From assembly GCA_033720975.1 (NCBI GenBank), contig JAWWBL010000040.1:1-14587 (forward strand): a stretch of DNA of 14,587 bases, read 5' to 3'. Made by a program: the position numbers and the translations under genes. The DNA comes from JAWWBL01 sp033720975 (GTDB lineage Bacteria; Actinomycetota; Acidimicrobiia; Spongiisociales; ZC4RG35). Of the stretch, positions 7,019 through 13,567 are shown one piece after another. The notes under the pieces are model-generated. The model was given only the letters and a program-made list of their open reading frames with translations. It did not search any database and was not told the DNA's origin. The stretch's first letter is position 1. Every line of letters begins with the position of its first letter.

Positions 7019-8112
7019 CGCGGCACCCCGACCATCTGACCAGGCTTGCCACCGAGATCGAAGGAGCACCCGAAGCCGAGTTGGTTCTCGCTCCGAAGAA
7101 CACCGAAGACGTGGCATCAATCCTTCGGTACGCCTCAGACAAGGGAATGCCCGTTCAGGTTTGGGGAGGAGGCACCCGTCAGGGTTACGGCACGCCACCG
7201 CCACCGGGGATAGTGATGTCGACTTCGAACCTCAATGCGATCGAAGCCTGGGAGCCGGAAGATCTCACGCTGGTCGTGGCGCCGGGGGCGAAGGTCGTCG
7301 ATGTGGAGAGCATGCTGGCCGACCGATCTCAAACAGCAGTATTGCCCGAGGTTCCGGGCAGTTCGACTGTTGGTGGCGCGCTGGCCGCCGGCGTGTCGGC
7401 GTTTCGCAGGGGACGGCTCTATTCGACCCGGGAGAGGGTGCTCGAGACACGCGTAGTCACCGGAGATGGGCGCATTGTCCGCTCCGGGGCGCGTGTGGTG
7501 AAGAACGTCTCCGGCTATGACCTGGCGCGCCTCTGTGTTGGGGCGTTCGGTTCTCTCGGCGTGGTGGTTTCCGTCTGCTTCAAGCTCTTCCCGAATCCAC
7601 CAGCTGCTGCCACCGTCCGCGTGGAGAATCCCAACATTTGGTCGGTGATAGCGCGGCCCCTCGCAGTACTGGAGACCCGCGAGGGCACCGATGTGTTCAT
7701 TCGCGGCACGGAGGAGGAGGTGCAGAAGAAGGCGGACCGCTTGGGCGGAGTGTCCCGCGATGGCCATCATTGGCCGAGAGATCCTCTGGGACCGTTCCAA
7801 TGGCGGATAGGTGTCCCGCCGGCTCTAGTGAGCGAGGCGTTGGCCCGCCTCCCTGAAGACTGGCCTTTCGTGGCTGTCCACGGAGTTGGCGAGATCCGGG
7901 CCGCGTCGGAAACTGTTGACGGAGCGGTGGCTGTCCGTGAATGGAGCGAAGCCGTGGGAGGGCACCTGGTAGCGGTTTCGCGACCCGACGAGGCACGCGA
8001 GTTCGACCCATGGGGGCGACCACCTGCCGCTCTCGGACTGCAGCGTCGACTCATCTCTCATTTCGATCCCGCCCGGGTCATCAACCCGGGGCGTCTTCCG
8101 GGAGGGCTGTGA
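7015..8112 (+). CDS. glcE: Glycolate oxidase FAD-binding subunit GlcE
   Basis: A 365-residue second FAD-binding-fold subunit of glycolate oxidase. The PCMH-like region runs from 'LAPKNTEDVASILRYA' (residues 25-40) through WGGGTRQGYG (50-59) to the GlcE signature VKNVSGYDLARL-x-VGAFGSLGV at 162-183. The C-terminus 'FDPARVINPGRLPGGL' is typical of the subfamily. GTG 7015 was chosen because it forms the common GTGA overlap with the glcD stop and has AAAGG 9 nt upstream; TTG 7009 is also in frame but too close to that site. The stop TGA shares its last base with the ATG of glcF. In known systems GlcE, GlcD and GlcF are all needed for activity. It is about as long as other GlcE proteins (roughly 350-400) and shows no damage. 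Confidence 0.9.
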   Translation: MTRHPDHLTRLATEIEGAPEAELVLAPKNTEDVASILRYASDKGMPVQVWGGGTRQGYGTPPPPGIVMSTSNLNAIEAWEPEDLTLVVAPGAKVVDVESMLADRSQTAVLPEVPGSSTVGGALAAGVSAFRRGRLYSTRERVLETRVVTGDGRIVRSGARVVKNVSGYDLARLCVGAFGSLGVVVSVCFKLFPNPPAAATVRVENPNIWSVIARPLAVLETREGTDVFIRGTEEEVQKKADRLGGVSRDGHHWPRDPLGPFQWRIGVPPALVSEALARLPEDWPFVAVHGVGEIRAASETVDGAVAVREWSEAVGGHLVAVSRPDEAREFDPWGRPPAALGLQRRLISHFDPARVINPGRLPGGL

Positions 8113-9356
8113 TGGGATGGGTAACCGAGCTGCATCCGACCAAGGACGAGCTCGACGCCTGTGTTCAGTGCGGGCTGTGTCTCCCGGTTTGCCCGACTTT
8201 CCGCCTCACCGGCCGTGAGACGGCTTCCCCGCGTGGACGTCTCCACGCCATGTCCGCGGTGGCAGATGGGATCGTGGAGGTGGATGAGGCGTTTGCGGAG
8301 ATAATCGGTTTTTGCCTTGGCTGTCGGGCTTGCGAGCCGGTGTGCCCGGGACTGGTTCCTTACGGTCGCACTCTGGAGGGGGCTCGTGCCGAGATCGCGG
8401 CTCAAGTCGCCGGAGAAGCGCGGAGGCGCCGACTCACCGTGGGATGGGCTCTGCCCTCTCGGCCGCTGATGAGCCTCGCTGGAGCTGCGCTATCCGTAGC
8501 CCAGCGATTAGCGCTCACCCGCCTCGTGCCCCGTGCGTACCGAAGATTGACGTCCGGCCTGCGGCGACTCCCCGCTAGGCCGCACGCAACAGTGGGGATG
8601 AGCATCGGAAGCGGTGAGTCGGGAACCGCCGCCCTCCTCGCCGGGTGTATCCAGGACCAGTGGTTCCGTCCTGTCAATCACGCAGCCGTCGAACTGCTTG
8701 CGCGCGCGGGTTACCGCGTGGACGTGCCCCGGACCCAGACCTGCTGTGGCGCACTCGCGGCGCACGACGGCAAGCCAGATGTGGCGATGCGACTTGCCGA
8801 GACCAATGAGTCGGCGTTTGGAGGTTATGACCTGGTGGTCGCCACTGCTGCGGGATGCTCCGCCCATCTCGCGGGTTACGAGCATTGGAACTCGCCTTCC
8901 GTTGCCGAGAAGTCGATGGACATAACTGTCGCCGTGGCCCAGGCGATCGTTGACGGGAGGCTCCCTCGACTGGACGGAGGTCGTGGCCCGATCGCGGTCC
9001 AGGATCCGTGTCACCTGCGACATGCCCAGCGGGTAGTCGACGAGCCTCGTCACATCCTCGAGGCCGCGGGATACGAGGTCATCGAAGTCGATCCGGCCGG
9101 TTTGTGCTGCGGTGCGGCCGGCCTCTACACGCTTCTCCAACCGGATGCGTCGACCCAGCTCGGAAACCAGAAGGCTGAGCAAGTGCGTTCTACGGGTGTG
9201 ACACGGGTGGCGTCGGCAAATCCGGGTTGTGAGATGCAGCTTCGAACGCACCTGGGCCAGGAATACGAGATCGCACACCCGATCGAGTGGTATCTGCGTG
9301 CCGTTCTAGAGACAGAGCCTGCCGGTAGCCTCGCCACCCCGGAGGGTTTGTCATGA
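8112..9356 (+). CDS. glcF: Glycolate oxidase iron-sulfur subunit GlcF
   Basis: A 414-residue Fe-S subunit that passes electrons from the flavin subunits towards the quinone pool at the membrane. Two 4Fe-4S binding motifs are complete: C17, C20, C23, C27 in CVQCGLCLPVCP, and C68, C71, C74, C78 in CLGCRACEPVCP. Two CCG (heterodisulfide-reductase-like) domains follow: QTCCGAL near 209-215 with C249, and DPCHLRHAQ at 298-306, LCCGAAG at 331-337 with C373. The ATG at 8112 overlaps the glcE stop by one base and is preceded by GGAGGG (8100-8105) 6 nt upstream. The frame is open further upstream inside glcE, but that part is spurious. Its end overlaps the next gene by 4 bp (ATGA). All ligand cysteines are present, so the protein looks functional. 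Confidence 0.93.
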   Translation: MGWVTELHPTKDELDACVQCGLCLPVCPTFRLTGRETASPRGRLHAMSAVADGIVEVDEAFAEIIGFCLGCRACEPVCPGLVPYGRTLEGARAEIAAQVAGEARRRRLTVGWALPSRPLMSLAGAALSVAQRLALTRLVPRAYRRLTSGLRRLPARPHATVGMSIGSGESGTAALLAGCIQDQWFRPVNHAAVELLARAGYRVDVPRTQTCCGALAAHDGKPDVAMRLAETNESAFGGYDLVVATAAGCSAHLAGYEHWNSPSVAEKSMDITVAVAQAIVDGRLPRLDGGRGPIAVQDPCHLRHAQRVVDEPRHILEAAGYEVIEVDPAGLCCGAAGLYTLLQPDASTQLGNQKAEQVRSTGVTRVASANPGCEMQLRTHLGQEYEIAHPIEWYLRAVLETEPAGSLATPEGLS

Positions 9357-9949
9357 CAACGGAACCGAGACTCACGCCCCGGACCGTGTGGGCCTACACG
9401 AAGCGGTATGCGATCCTCGCGTACGGCGCCATCGGGACCATGTTCGACGTCGGGCTGATGGTCCTGGGAGCGATGCTCAACGGCCTGGCGATTTCGATTC
9501 TCCTGGCCGGCCTCGGGATAGTGGATAGCGAATTGGACCTCAGTACCGGTGCGATGCTGGTGTCGGCAATCGTTCTCTCAGTCGTGGGGCTTTTCTGTCT
9601 GGGGCTCGCCTCTGAGGGCCCGCTGGGGCGGGGACGTCGGCTGGTCGGGTTCAAGGACTGGGAAGTTGGCGTCGGCAGGGCGATCGCAGTCCTCATCGTG
9701 GGTCTGGGCGCCCTTGGAATCTATGAGCTGCTTCGCGGAGCCCTCGAGGGGCTCCCCTCTCCTCTGCTCAAGGGTTTGGAATCCATCCGCGCCGTCGGGC
9801 AATCGGGCATAACAGTTGTGACCCTGGTCGGAGTTCCCCTCTCGATCCTGGTGCGAAGGGCCCCCGCGCGATACGCGTGGGCTCGCTTGGCCGACGTGCC
9901 GGTCATGTTCGTGGTTTGGGCGATCGCGACGTTCGCCTATCTCACATGA
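9353..9949 (+). CDS. Small multi-pass membrane protein of unknown function, coupled to glcF
   Basis: A 198-residue hydrophobic protein that I do not recognise. Hydrophobic stretches lie at about residues 20-55 (one or two helices), 68-86, 108-127, 151-167 and 181-197. A charged loop near 93-104 (GRGRRLVGFKDW) and several arginines around 168-178 probably face the cytosol. There is no signal peptide and there are no cysteines or histidines arranged as cofactor ligands. The ATG overlaps the glcF stop (ATGA), so it is almost certainly co-translated with glcDEF. It is too small to resemble the 12-helix glycolate permease GlcA. It might anchor GlcDEF to the membrane or be a transporter or regulatory partner, but that is inference from position only. 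Its stop region overlaps the convergent acetyltransferase gene by 8 bp. Confidence 0.75.
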   Translation: MTTEPRLTPRTVWAYTKRYAILAYGAIGTMFDVGLMVLGAMLNGLAISILLAGLGIVDSELDLSTGAMLVSAIVLSVVGLFCLGLASEGPLGRGRRLVGFKDWEVGVGRAIAVLIVGLGALGIYELLRGALEGLPSPLLKGLESIRAVGQSGITVVTLVGVPLSILVRRAPARYAWARLADVPVMFVVWAIATFAYLT

Positions 9950-10808
9950 TCCGAGCGCGGGTCGGCTTGGCGAATACAAGGATCTCTTTGTAGCCCGAGC
10001 CGGCGCGTGTCAGCACTTCCCTGGTCCAAGGGAGGTCAGGGATCTTCATGTTGAGCCCTTGGCCCTTGCGCGCCGCCAAATCCATCAGTCCTTCGACAAT
10101 GGTCGGCGCTCCCGGCGAAGTCGTCGCCAGCCAATCCAGCCGCAGGTATCCAGGGCCATCCTCCGTGGGGACACCTTCGACAATCACCCACCCGGCCTGC
10201 GATTGGTATAGGGCCCCTCTCTCCGCAGCATGCTGGACATCGTCGGGTCGGGCTTTTCTCCACTTCCATCCATGGGAGATGAGCCCCCGGCCCGTTCTGT
10301 AGATGTCGGTCCCAGACCAGTAGATCCAGGCCGCATCGGCATCCTGGCCCACTGCCTCGTGGAGTGAAGGCTCGTCGCTTCGACCAACCTCGTCGGCGTA
10401 CCAGTCGGCGAACAGCCAGGCGGATGTCTGCCGGTAGTCAAGCCCCAGCACCTGCTTGATCGCGGGCTCATTGTCGGCTTCTGTAGCAAGCCGCATCACT
10501 TCAGCTCCTCTCTCCCGTGCCCACTCGACGCCGGCGTAATTGAGCGCCTTTCCCAGACCGGATCGTCGATGATCAGGGTGAACACGTGCCGCCTCGAGCC
10601 ATCCCTCGCGCGGCGAAAGCATCTCCACATGAGTAAGGGCCAGGACCCGCTCCGACGGGTCGGCGCAAACCAGAACCTCGGAGTCGTCATCCTCCAGCCA
10701 TCCGGGAAGCCGTTCCGGGACGTAGTCACCCCAGCTGAAGGTGTCTGTCGTCCACGTGATGATCGACGGAACGTCCTCCGGGCGGCAGGGACGCACCTGG
10801 AAGGCCAT
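9942..10808 (-). CDS. GNAT-family acetyltransferase, possibly two-domain
   Basis: A 288-residue protein. The N-terminal half is a GNAT acetyltransferase: 'FQVRPCRPEDVPSI' at 3-16, then VHPDHRRSGLGKALNYAG at 76-93 with the acetyl-CoA loop pattern R-x-x-G-L-G-K. 'LATEADNEPAIKQV' at 107-120 resembles motif B, although the expected asparagine-rich segment is slightly divergent. The C-terminal half (about 140-288) has no obvious acetyl-CoA loop. It may be a second, degenerate GNAT-like domain, since double-GNAT proteins are known, but this is inference. The ATG 10808 begins 2 bp after the argS stop, so the two genes are probably co-transcribed. The frame is open further upstream, but only inside argS. 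The 3' end overlaps the convergent membrane-protein gene by 8 bp. The acceptor is unknown. Confidence 0.85.
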   Translation of the reverse strand: MAFQVRPCRPEDVPSIITWTTDTFSWGDYVPERLPGWLEDDDSEVLVCADPSERVLALTHVEMLSPREGWLEAARVHPDHRRSGLGKALNYAGVEWARERGAEVMRLATEADNEPAIKQVLGLDYRQTSAWLFADWYADEVGRSDEPSLHEAVGQDADAAWIYWSGTDIYRTGRGLISHGWKWRKARPDDVQHAAERGALYQSQAGWVIVEGVPTEDGPGYLRLDWLATTSPGAPTIVEGLMDLAARKGQGLNMKIPDLPWTREVLTRAGSGYKEILVFAKPTRARIM

Positions 10809-10810
10809 GG

Positions 10811-12535
10811 CTACATCCGATCCGGGACCGTTATGCCAAGCTGATCGAGGAGCGTCTCCAGGGTCTCGAGGGCCCAGGCGGAGATGCCAAGCCACGAGGA
10901 TTGCCTTGCGTGGTCCTCCTCGGAGAGTATGTGGCAACGGTCGTAGAAGGTGGAGAACCGGGCAGCCACGTTGTAGGCATGCTCGGCGACGTGGTTGGGC
11001 GATCTGAGTTCGAGGGCGCGTTCGATTGCCTCAGGCGATCTCAGCAGCTCGAGGACGAGATCCAGCTCTGACTGGTCCGACGCCGGAATGATGTCTCCGG
11101 GCTCGGCCCCCCGGTCATATGCCTTGCGGAGGATGGACTTGATGCGTACCGCCTGGTACTGGAGATAGGGCCCCGTCTTGCCCTCGAATGAGCTGAACCG
11201 ATCCAGATCAAAGACGTAATCGGAGTTTCGATTGTTGATCAGATCGCCGAATTTCAGAGTTGCCAGACCAACCTGGTCGGCGATGGCGGTCCGTTCCTGG
11301 TCTGGATACTCCTCTGCAAGTTTGGCCTCGTCGAGTCGTTCCCGAGCCGCTCGGCGGATCATGGCTATCACGTCGCCCAACTGGACCACTCCACCTGCGC
11401 GCGTCTTGAAGGGCCTCCCGTCCGGCCCATTCATGGTTCCGTAACTGATGTGCTCCAGGTCAACGCCTTGGGGGACGATGCCCGATTTTCGCGCTGCTCT
11501 GAACAGTTGGGTGAAGTGGTCGCTCTGGCGCCGATCGACGACGTACAGGATCAGGTCGGCGCCAAGGTCGTCGACTCTCATCTGCAGCGTTGCCATGTCG
11601 GTGGTCGAGTAGAGAAATCCACCGGCGCTGGATAGGAGAATCAAGGGTGGCCACTCCCGATTGTCCTCGGGCTTATCCACCCGCACGACCAGAGCGCCTT
11701 CAGACTCTTCGGCTGCACCCGATTCTCGGAGTTGGTCGACGAGGGGCGCCAGCCGATCATGGACATCGGACTCGCCGTACCACAGGTCGAACTCGACCCC
11801 GAGCGCGGTGAAGTCTTCGCGCTGGGACTTCTCGGACACAGCCTTCATTTGCCGCCAGATGTCGAGGTTCTGGGGATCGTTGCTCTGGAGAAGGACCGTC
11901 TCCTGGCGGGCGCGGTCGGCGAAGTCTGGGTCTGACTCGGCCCGTTGTGATGCTTCCGGGTAGATCGTCTGCAGATCATCGAGCGTGATGCTCTTCGGGT
12001 CGATGCCCTGCTCTTTCACGACTGCGATCAGGAGGCCCATCTGAAAACCCCAGTCCCCGAAGTGGGGGTCCCTTATTACCTGGTGCCCGGCGAAGGCAAA
12101 GAGTCTGGCGAGAGCGTCGCCGATGATCGTCGCTCTCAAATGCCCGACATGCATCGCCTTCGCCACGTTGGGGCCTGCGTAGTCGACCAAGACGGTGCGG
12201 GTCGGCTCCCGGAGCTCGTAGCCGAGCTGGTCGTGTGCCGCGGTCCGATTCGACCATTCGGCGAGCGATTCGGCGGTCAGGCTCAGATTGACGAAACCGG
12301 GCCCGGCAATGTCCGCAAACTCGATTTCGTCCAACTTGGCCAGTCGCTCGGCGACTTCGGACGCGATCTCACGCGGAGGTCGTCCTGCGATCTTGGCAGC
12401 CGCCATCGCTCCGTTGCACTGGAACTGGGCGAGCTCGGGTCGTTGAGAGGGGAGTACCTCGCCTAGTCCGGGAGGCAGGCCCAGGTCTTCGAAGATCTCC
12501 CCGACAATATGGCTCAGGTGGCCCTGGATGGACAT
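10811..12535 (-). CDS. argS: Arginyl-tRNA synthetase
   Basis: A 574-residue class I aminoacyl-tRNA synthetase that charges tRNA-Arg with arginine in the cytosol. The N-terminal Add-1-like domain covers about residues 1-90. The catalytic domain carries 'DYAGPNVAKAMHVGHLRATI' at 118-137, with HVGH (129-132) as the HIGH motif. The KMSKS position is FKTRAG at 376-381, the relaxed form often seen in ArgRS. The GKTGPYLQYQAVRI segment lies at 452-465. A DALR anticodon-binding domain follows with 'ARFSTFYDRCHIL' near 525-537, and the protein ends 'GITVPDRM' as is typical. The ATG 12535 matches the usual start, but no ribosome binding site is visible in the 20 bases before it, so a leaderless or structured leader mRNA is possible. 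Two copies of a hairpin-forming repeat lie 26-150 bp upstream. Confidence 0.97.
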   Translation of the reverse strand: MSIQGHLSHIVGEIFEDLGLPPGLGEVLPSQRPELAQFQCNGAMAAAKIAGRPPREIASEVAERLAKLDEIEFADIAGPGFVNLSLTAESLAEWSNRTAAHDQLGYELREPTRTVLVDYAGPNVAKAMHVGHLRATIIGDALARLFAFAGHQVIRDPHFGDWGFQMGLLIAVVKEQGIDPKSITLDDLQTIYPEASQRAESDPDFADRARQETVLLQSNDPQNLDIWRQMKAVSEKSQREDFTALGVEFDLWYGESDVHDRLAPLVDQLRESGAAEESEGALVVRVDKPEDNREWPPLILLSSAGGFLYSTTDMATLQMRVDDLGADLILYVVDRRQSDHFTQLFRAARKSGIVPQGVDLEHISYGTMNGPDGRPFKTRAGGVVQLGDVIAMIRRAARERLDEAKLAEEYPDQERTAIADQVGLATLKFGDLINNRNSDYVFDLDRFSSFEGKTGPYLQYQAVRIKSILRKAYDRGAEPGDIIPASDQSELDLVLELLRSPEAIERALELRSPNHVAEHAYNVAARFSTFYDRCHILSEEDHARQSSWLGISAWALETLETLLDQLGITVPDRM

Positions 12536-12560
12536 TGCTGGCGAGGTTAGGGCGACACCG

Positions 12561-12625
12561 TTCGTCTCGTTCGCGCTGCACCTCGCTGGGCTGAGCGCGA
12601 CGCGGTGCAGCGCAAAGGAGACGAA
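12561..12625. repeat. Long imperfect inverted repeat, copy B of a structured repeat
   Basis: TTCGTCTC (12561-12568) pairs with GAGACGAA (12618-12625), and GCGCTGCACC (12573-12582) pairs with GGTGCAGCGC (12604-12613). Between them GTTC faces AAAG. On the minus strand, the sense strand for argS, this four-base part becomes CUUU/GAAC with two U-A pairs, one U-G wobble and a single C-C mismatch, so the stem spans 22 positions there. An inner CGCT/AGCG hairpin holds the loop. The segment 12566-12611 matches copy A (12637-12682) at 32 of 46 positions without gaps (hand count). Confidence 0.75.
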
Positions 12626-12636
12626 ACAACCCCGCC

Positions 12637-12682
12637 CTCGTTTGGGCTGCAATACGTGAGGCTGAGGCCTACACAATGCAGC
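12637..12682. repeat. Copy A of the structured repeat upstream of argS
   Basis: This 46-bp unit lies exactly 71 bp from copy B. Shared blocks are CTCGTT, GCTGCA, GGCTGAG (central) and TGCAGC, while the parts between differ. It also folds: GCTGCA (12646-12651) pairs with TGCAGC (12677-12682), and an inner GTGAGGC pairs with GCCT-A-CAC with one bulged base. Because the arms differ from copy B but still pair, the structure rather than the sequence seems preserved. Confidence 0.6.
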
Positions 12683-12706
12683 GGAGAAGAGTGGCGGTGG
12701 GCTGGC

Positions 12707-13117
12707 TCAGGCCATTGAGGCGAGAATGGCGCCCATGACCGCGAATCCGATGAGCGTGTACGGGCCATTGATCCGCATCAGCTTGGGGTTGTCCGCTCCA
12801 TAGGCTTGGCCGGTCACCCTGTTGGTTCCGATGAAACCGATCGCGGCGACCAGGCCCCACAACGCACCGTCGAGGACATCGTTGACACCGATGGCGGCGA
12901 AGAACCAAGCCAACGCGGTTGCAGCTATGAACCATGCGACGAGATTGATGACGATAGGGCCTGCCGCCGGCGCACCACCTTCTTCCTGCCCGATAGCGGC
13001 TCGGTACTGCTTCCCGAACAGAAAGTTCGCGTACCACAGGGACCCAATGACGAAGTAGGCGACGGTCGCGATCACTACGGCAAGCCAGTCGATGTTTGCA
13101 AGATGATCGAAAATCAA
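12707..13117 (-). CDS. DUF1761 family membrane protein
   Basis: A 136-residue membrane protein resembling the DUF1761 family, whose function is unknown. Four hydrophobic segments are seen at about 10-30, 55-77, 84-101 and 118-135. Family-like features are 'IDWLAVVIATVAYFVIGSLW' (9-28) with the G-x-LWY motif, followed by 'FLFGKQY', and near the C-terminus 'LMRINGPYTLIGFAVMGAIL'. The reading starts at TTG 13117, since similarity begins at the first residues and no ATG or GTG is available before residue 15. A strong AAGGAGG lies upstream (13128-13122), with only 4 nt to TTG; the next codon, ATT, would have 7. The gene is followed by the 171-bp repeat region and argS on the same strand. It diverges from the MmcQ-like gene across 86 bp that probably hold both promoters. 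Confidence 0.8.
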   Translation of the reverse strand: MIFDHLANIDWLAVVIATVAYFVIGSLWYANFLFGKQYRAAIGQEEGGAPAAGPIVINLVAWFIAATALAWFFAAIGVNDVLDGALWGLVAAIGFIGTNRVTGQAYGADNPKLMRINGPYTLIGFAVMGAILASMA

Positions 13118-13121
13118 AGCT

Positions 13122-13128
13122 CCTCCTT
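13122..13128 (-). promoter_or_regulatory. Strong Shine-Dalgarno AAGGAGG for the DUF1761 gene
   Basis: A full-length AAGGAGG on the minus strand, the best ribosome binding site in the window, fixes the start of the DUF1761 gene at or next to the TTG at 13117. Confidence 0.7.
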
Positions 13129-13203
13129 ATTCGAGCTGGAGCAAAGCTACGCATGCAGTCGTGCCGCGGTCGGTTCGCGCAGCCTCCATTAGCTTGGACA
13201 GGG

Positions 13204-13563
13204 ATGAAAGCCGAAGAGTTGCTGGACTATTGCCTGGGGCTGCCTGGTGCGTGGGAGGACGAGCCGTGGGAAGGCGACGTCACCGCGAAAGTCCACGACA
13301 AGATCTTTGCGTTCTTCGGCGAGAGGTCAGTCGGCCTGAAGTGTGGTGCTACGCGAGAAGAGGCTGATCGGTGGCTAGCCCACTATCCGGACGATGCCAC
13401 TGTCATGTCGTATATCGGCAGGTACGGATGGAACACGCTGCGCCTCGATGGATCGATCCCGCCCGACGTGATCCTCCAGGCCGTTGATGATTCCTATCTC
13501 TCGATAGTGGGCAAGCTCGCCAAAACCAGGCGCCCCAAAGGTTGGGAGATCGTCGGCGGGTGA
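13204..13563 (+). CDS. MmcQ/YjbR family DNA-binding-like protein
   Basis: A 119-residue cytosolic protein of the MmcQ/YjbR (DUF419) family, which has a CyaY-like fold and is loosely described as DNA-binding; its role is not established. Family marks are 'LLDYCLGLPGAWEDEPWEGD' at 6-25, KVHDKIFAFFGE at 29-40, a LKCG segment at 45-48, the YIGRYGWNTLRLDG signature at 70-83 and DDSYLSIVGKL near 95-105. The length is usual for the family. ATG 13204 was chosen because the conserved N-terminus begins there; the frame is open upstream, but that region is intergenic. GGA and AGGG precede the ATG, with no ideal spacing. It converges on the E1 gene with a 4-bp gap and diverges from the DUF1761 gene. Confidence 0.88.
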   Translation: MKAEELLDYCLGLPGAWEDEPWEGDVTAKVHDKIFAFFGERSVGLKCGATREEADRWLAHYPDDATVMSYIGRYGWNTLRLDGSIPPDVILQAVDDSYLSIVGKLAKTRRPKGWEIVGG

Positions 13564-13567
13564 GAGC

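Larger units (their letters stand above)
12536..12706. other. Non-coding stretch upstream of argS
   Basis: These 171 bp between the DUF1761 gene and argS (both minus strand) encode nothing I can support. The stretch is largely filled by two related hairpin-forming units described separately. No T-run typical of an intrinsic terminator follows either hairpin on either strand, and no strong -35/-10 pair is recognisable. Confidence 0.6.

Noticed and set aside
8508..9278. Long open frame on the minus strand inside glcF (256 codons)
   Set aside because: It is antisense to the conserved CCG domains of glcF and has no family features.
12561..12625. T-box riboswitch in front of argS, suggested by a CTGCACCGCG segment on the minus strand
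   Set aside because: The T-box core (TGGNACCGCG) is not matched, the bases are part of a simple long inverted repeat, and no specifier stem or terminator/antiterminator with a T-run is visible.
12561..12682. Rho-independent terminator of the DUF1761 gene
   Set aside because: The hairpins are strong, but neither is followed by a run of T on the minus strand, and two similar units in tandem fit a repeat better.
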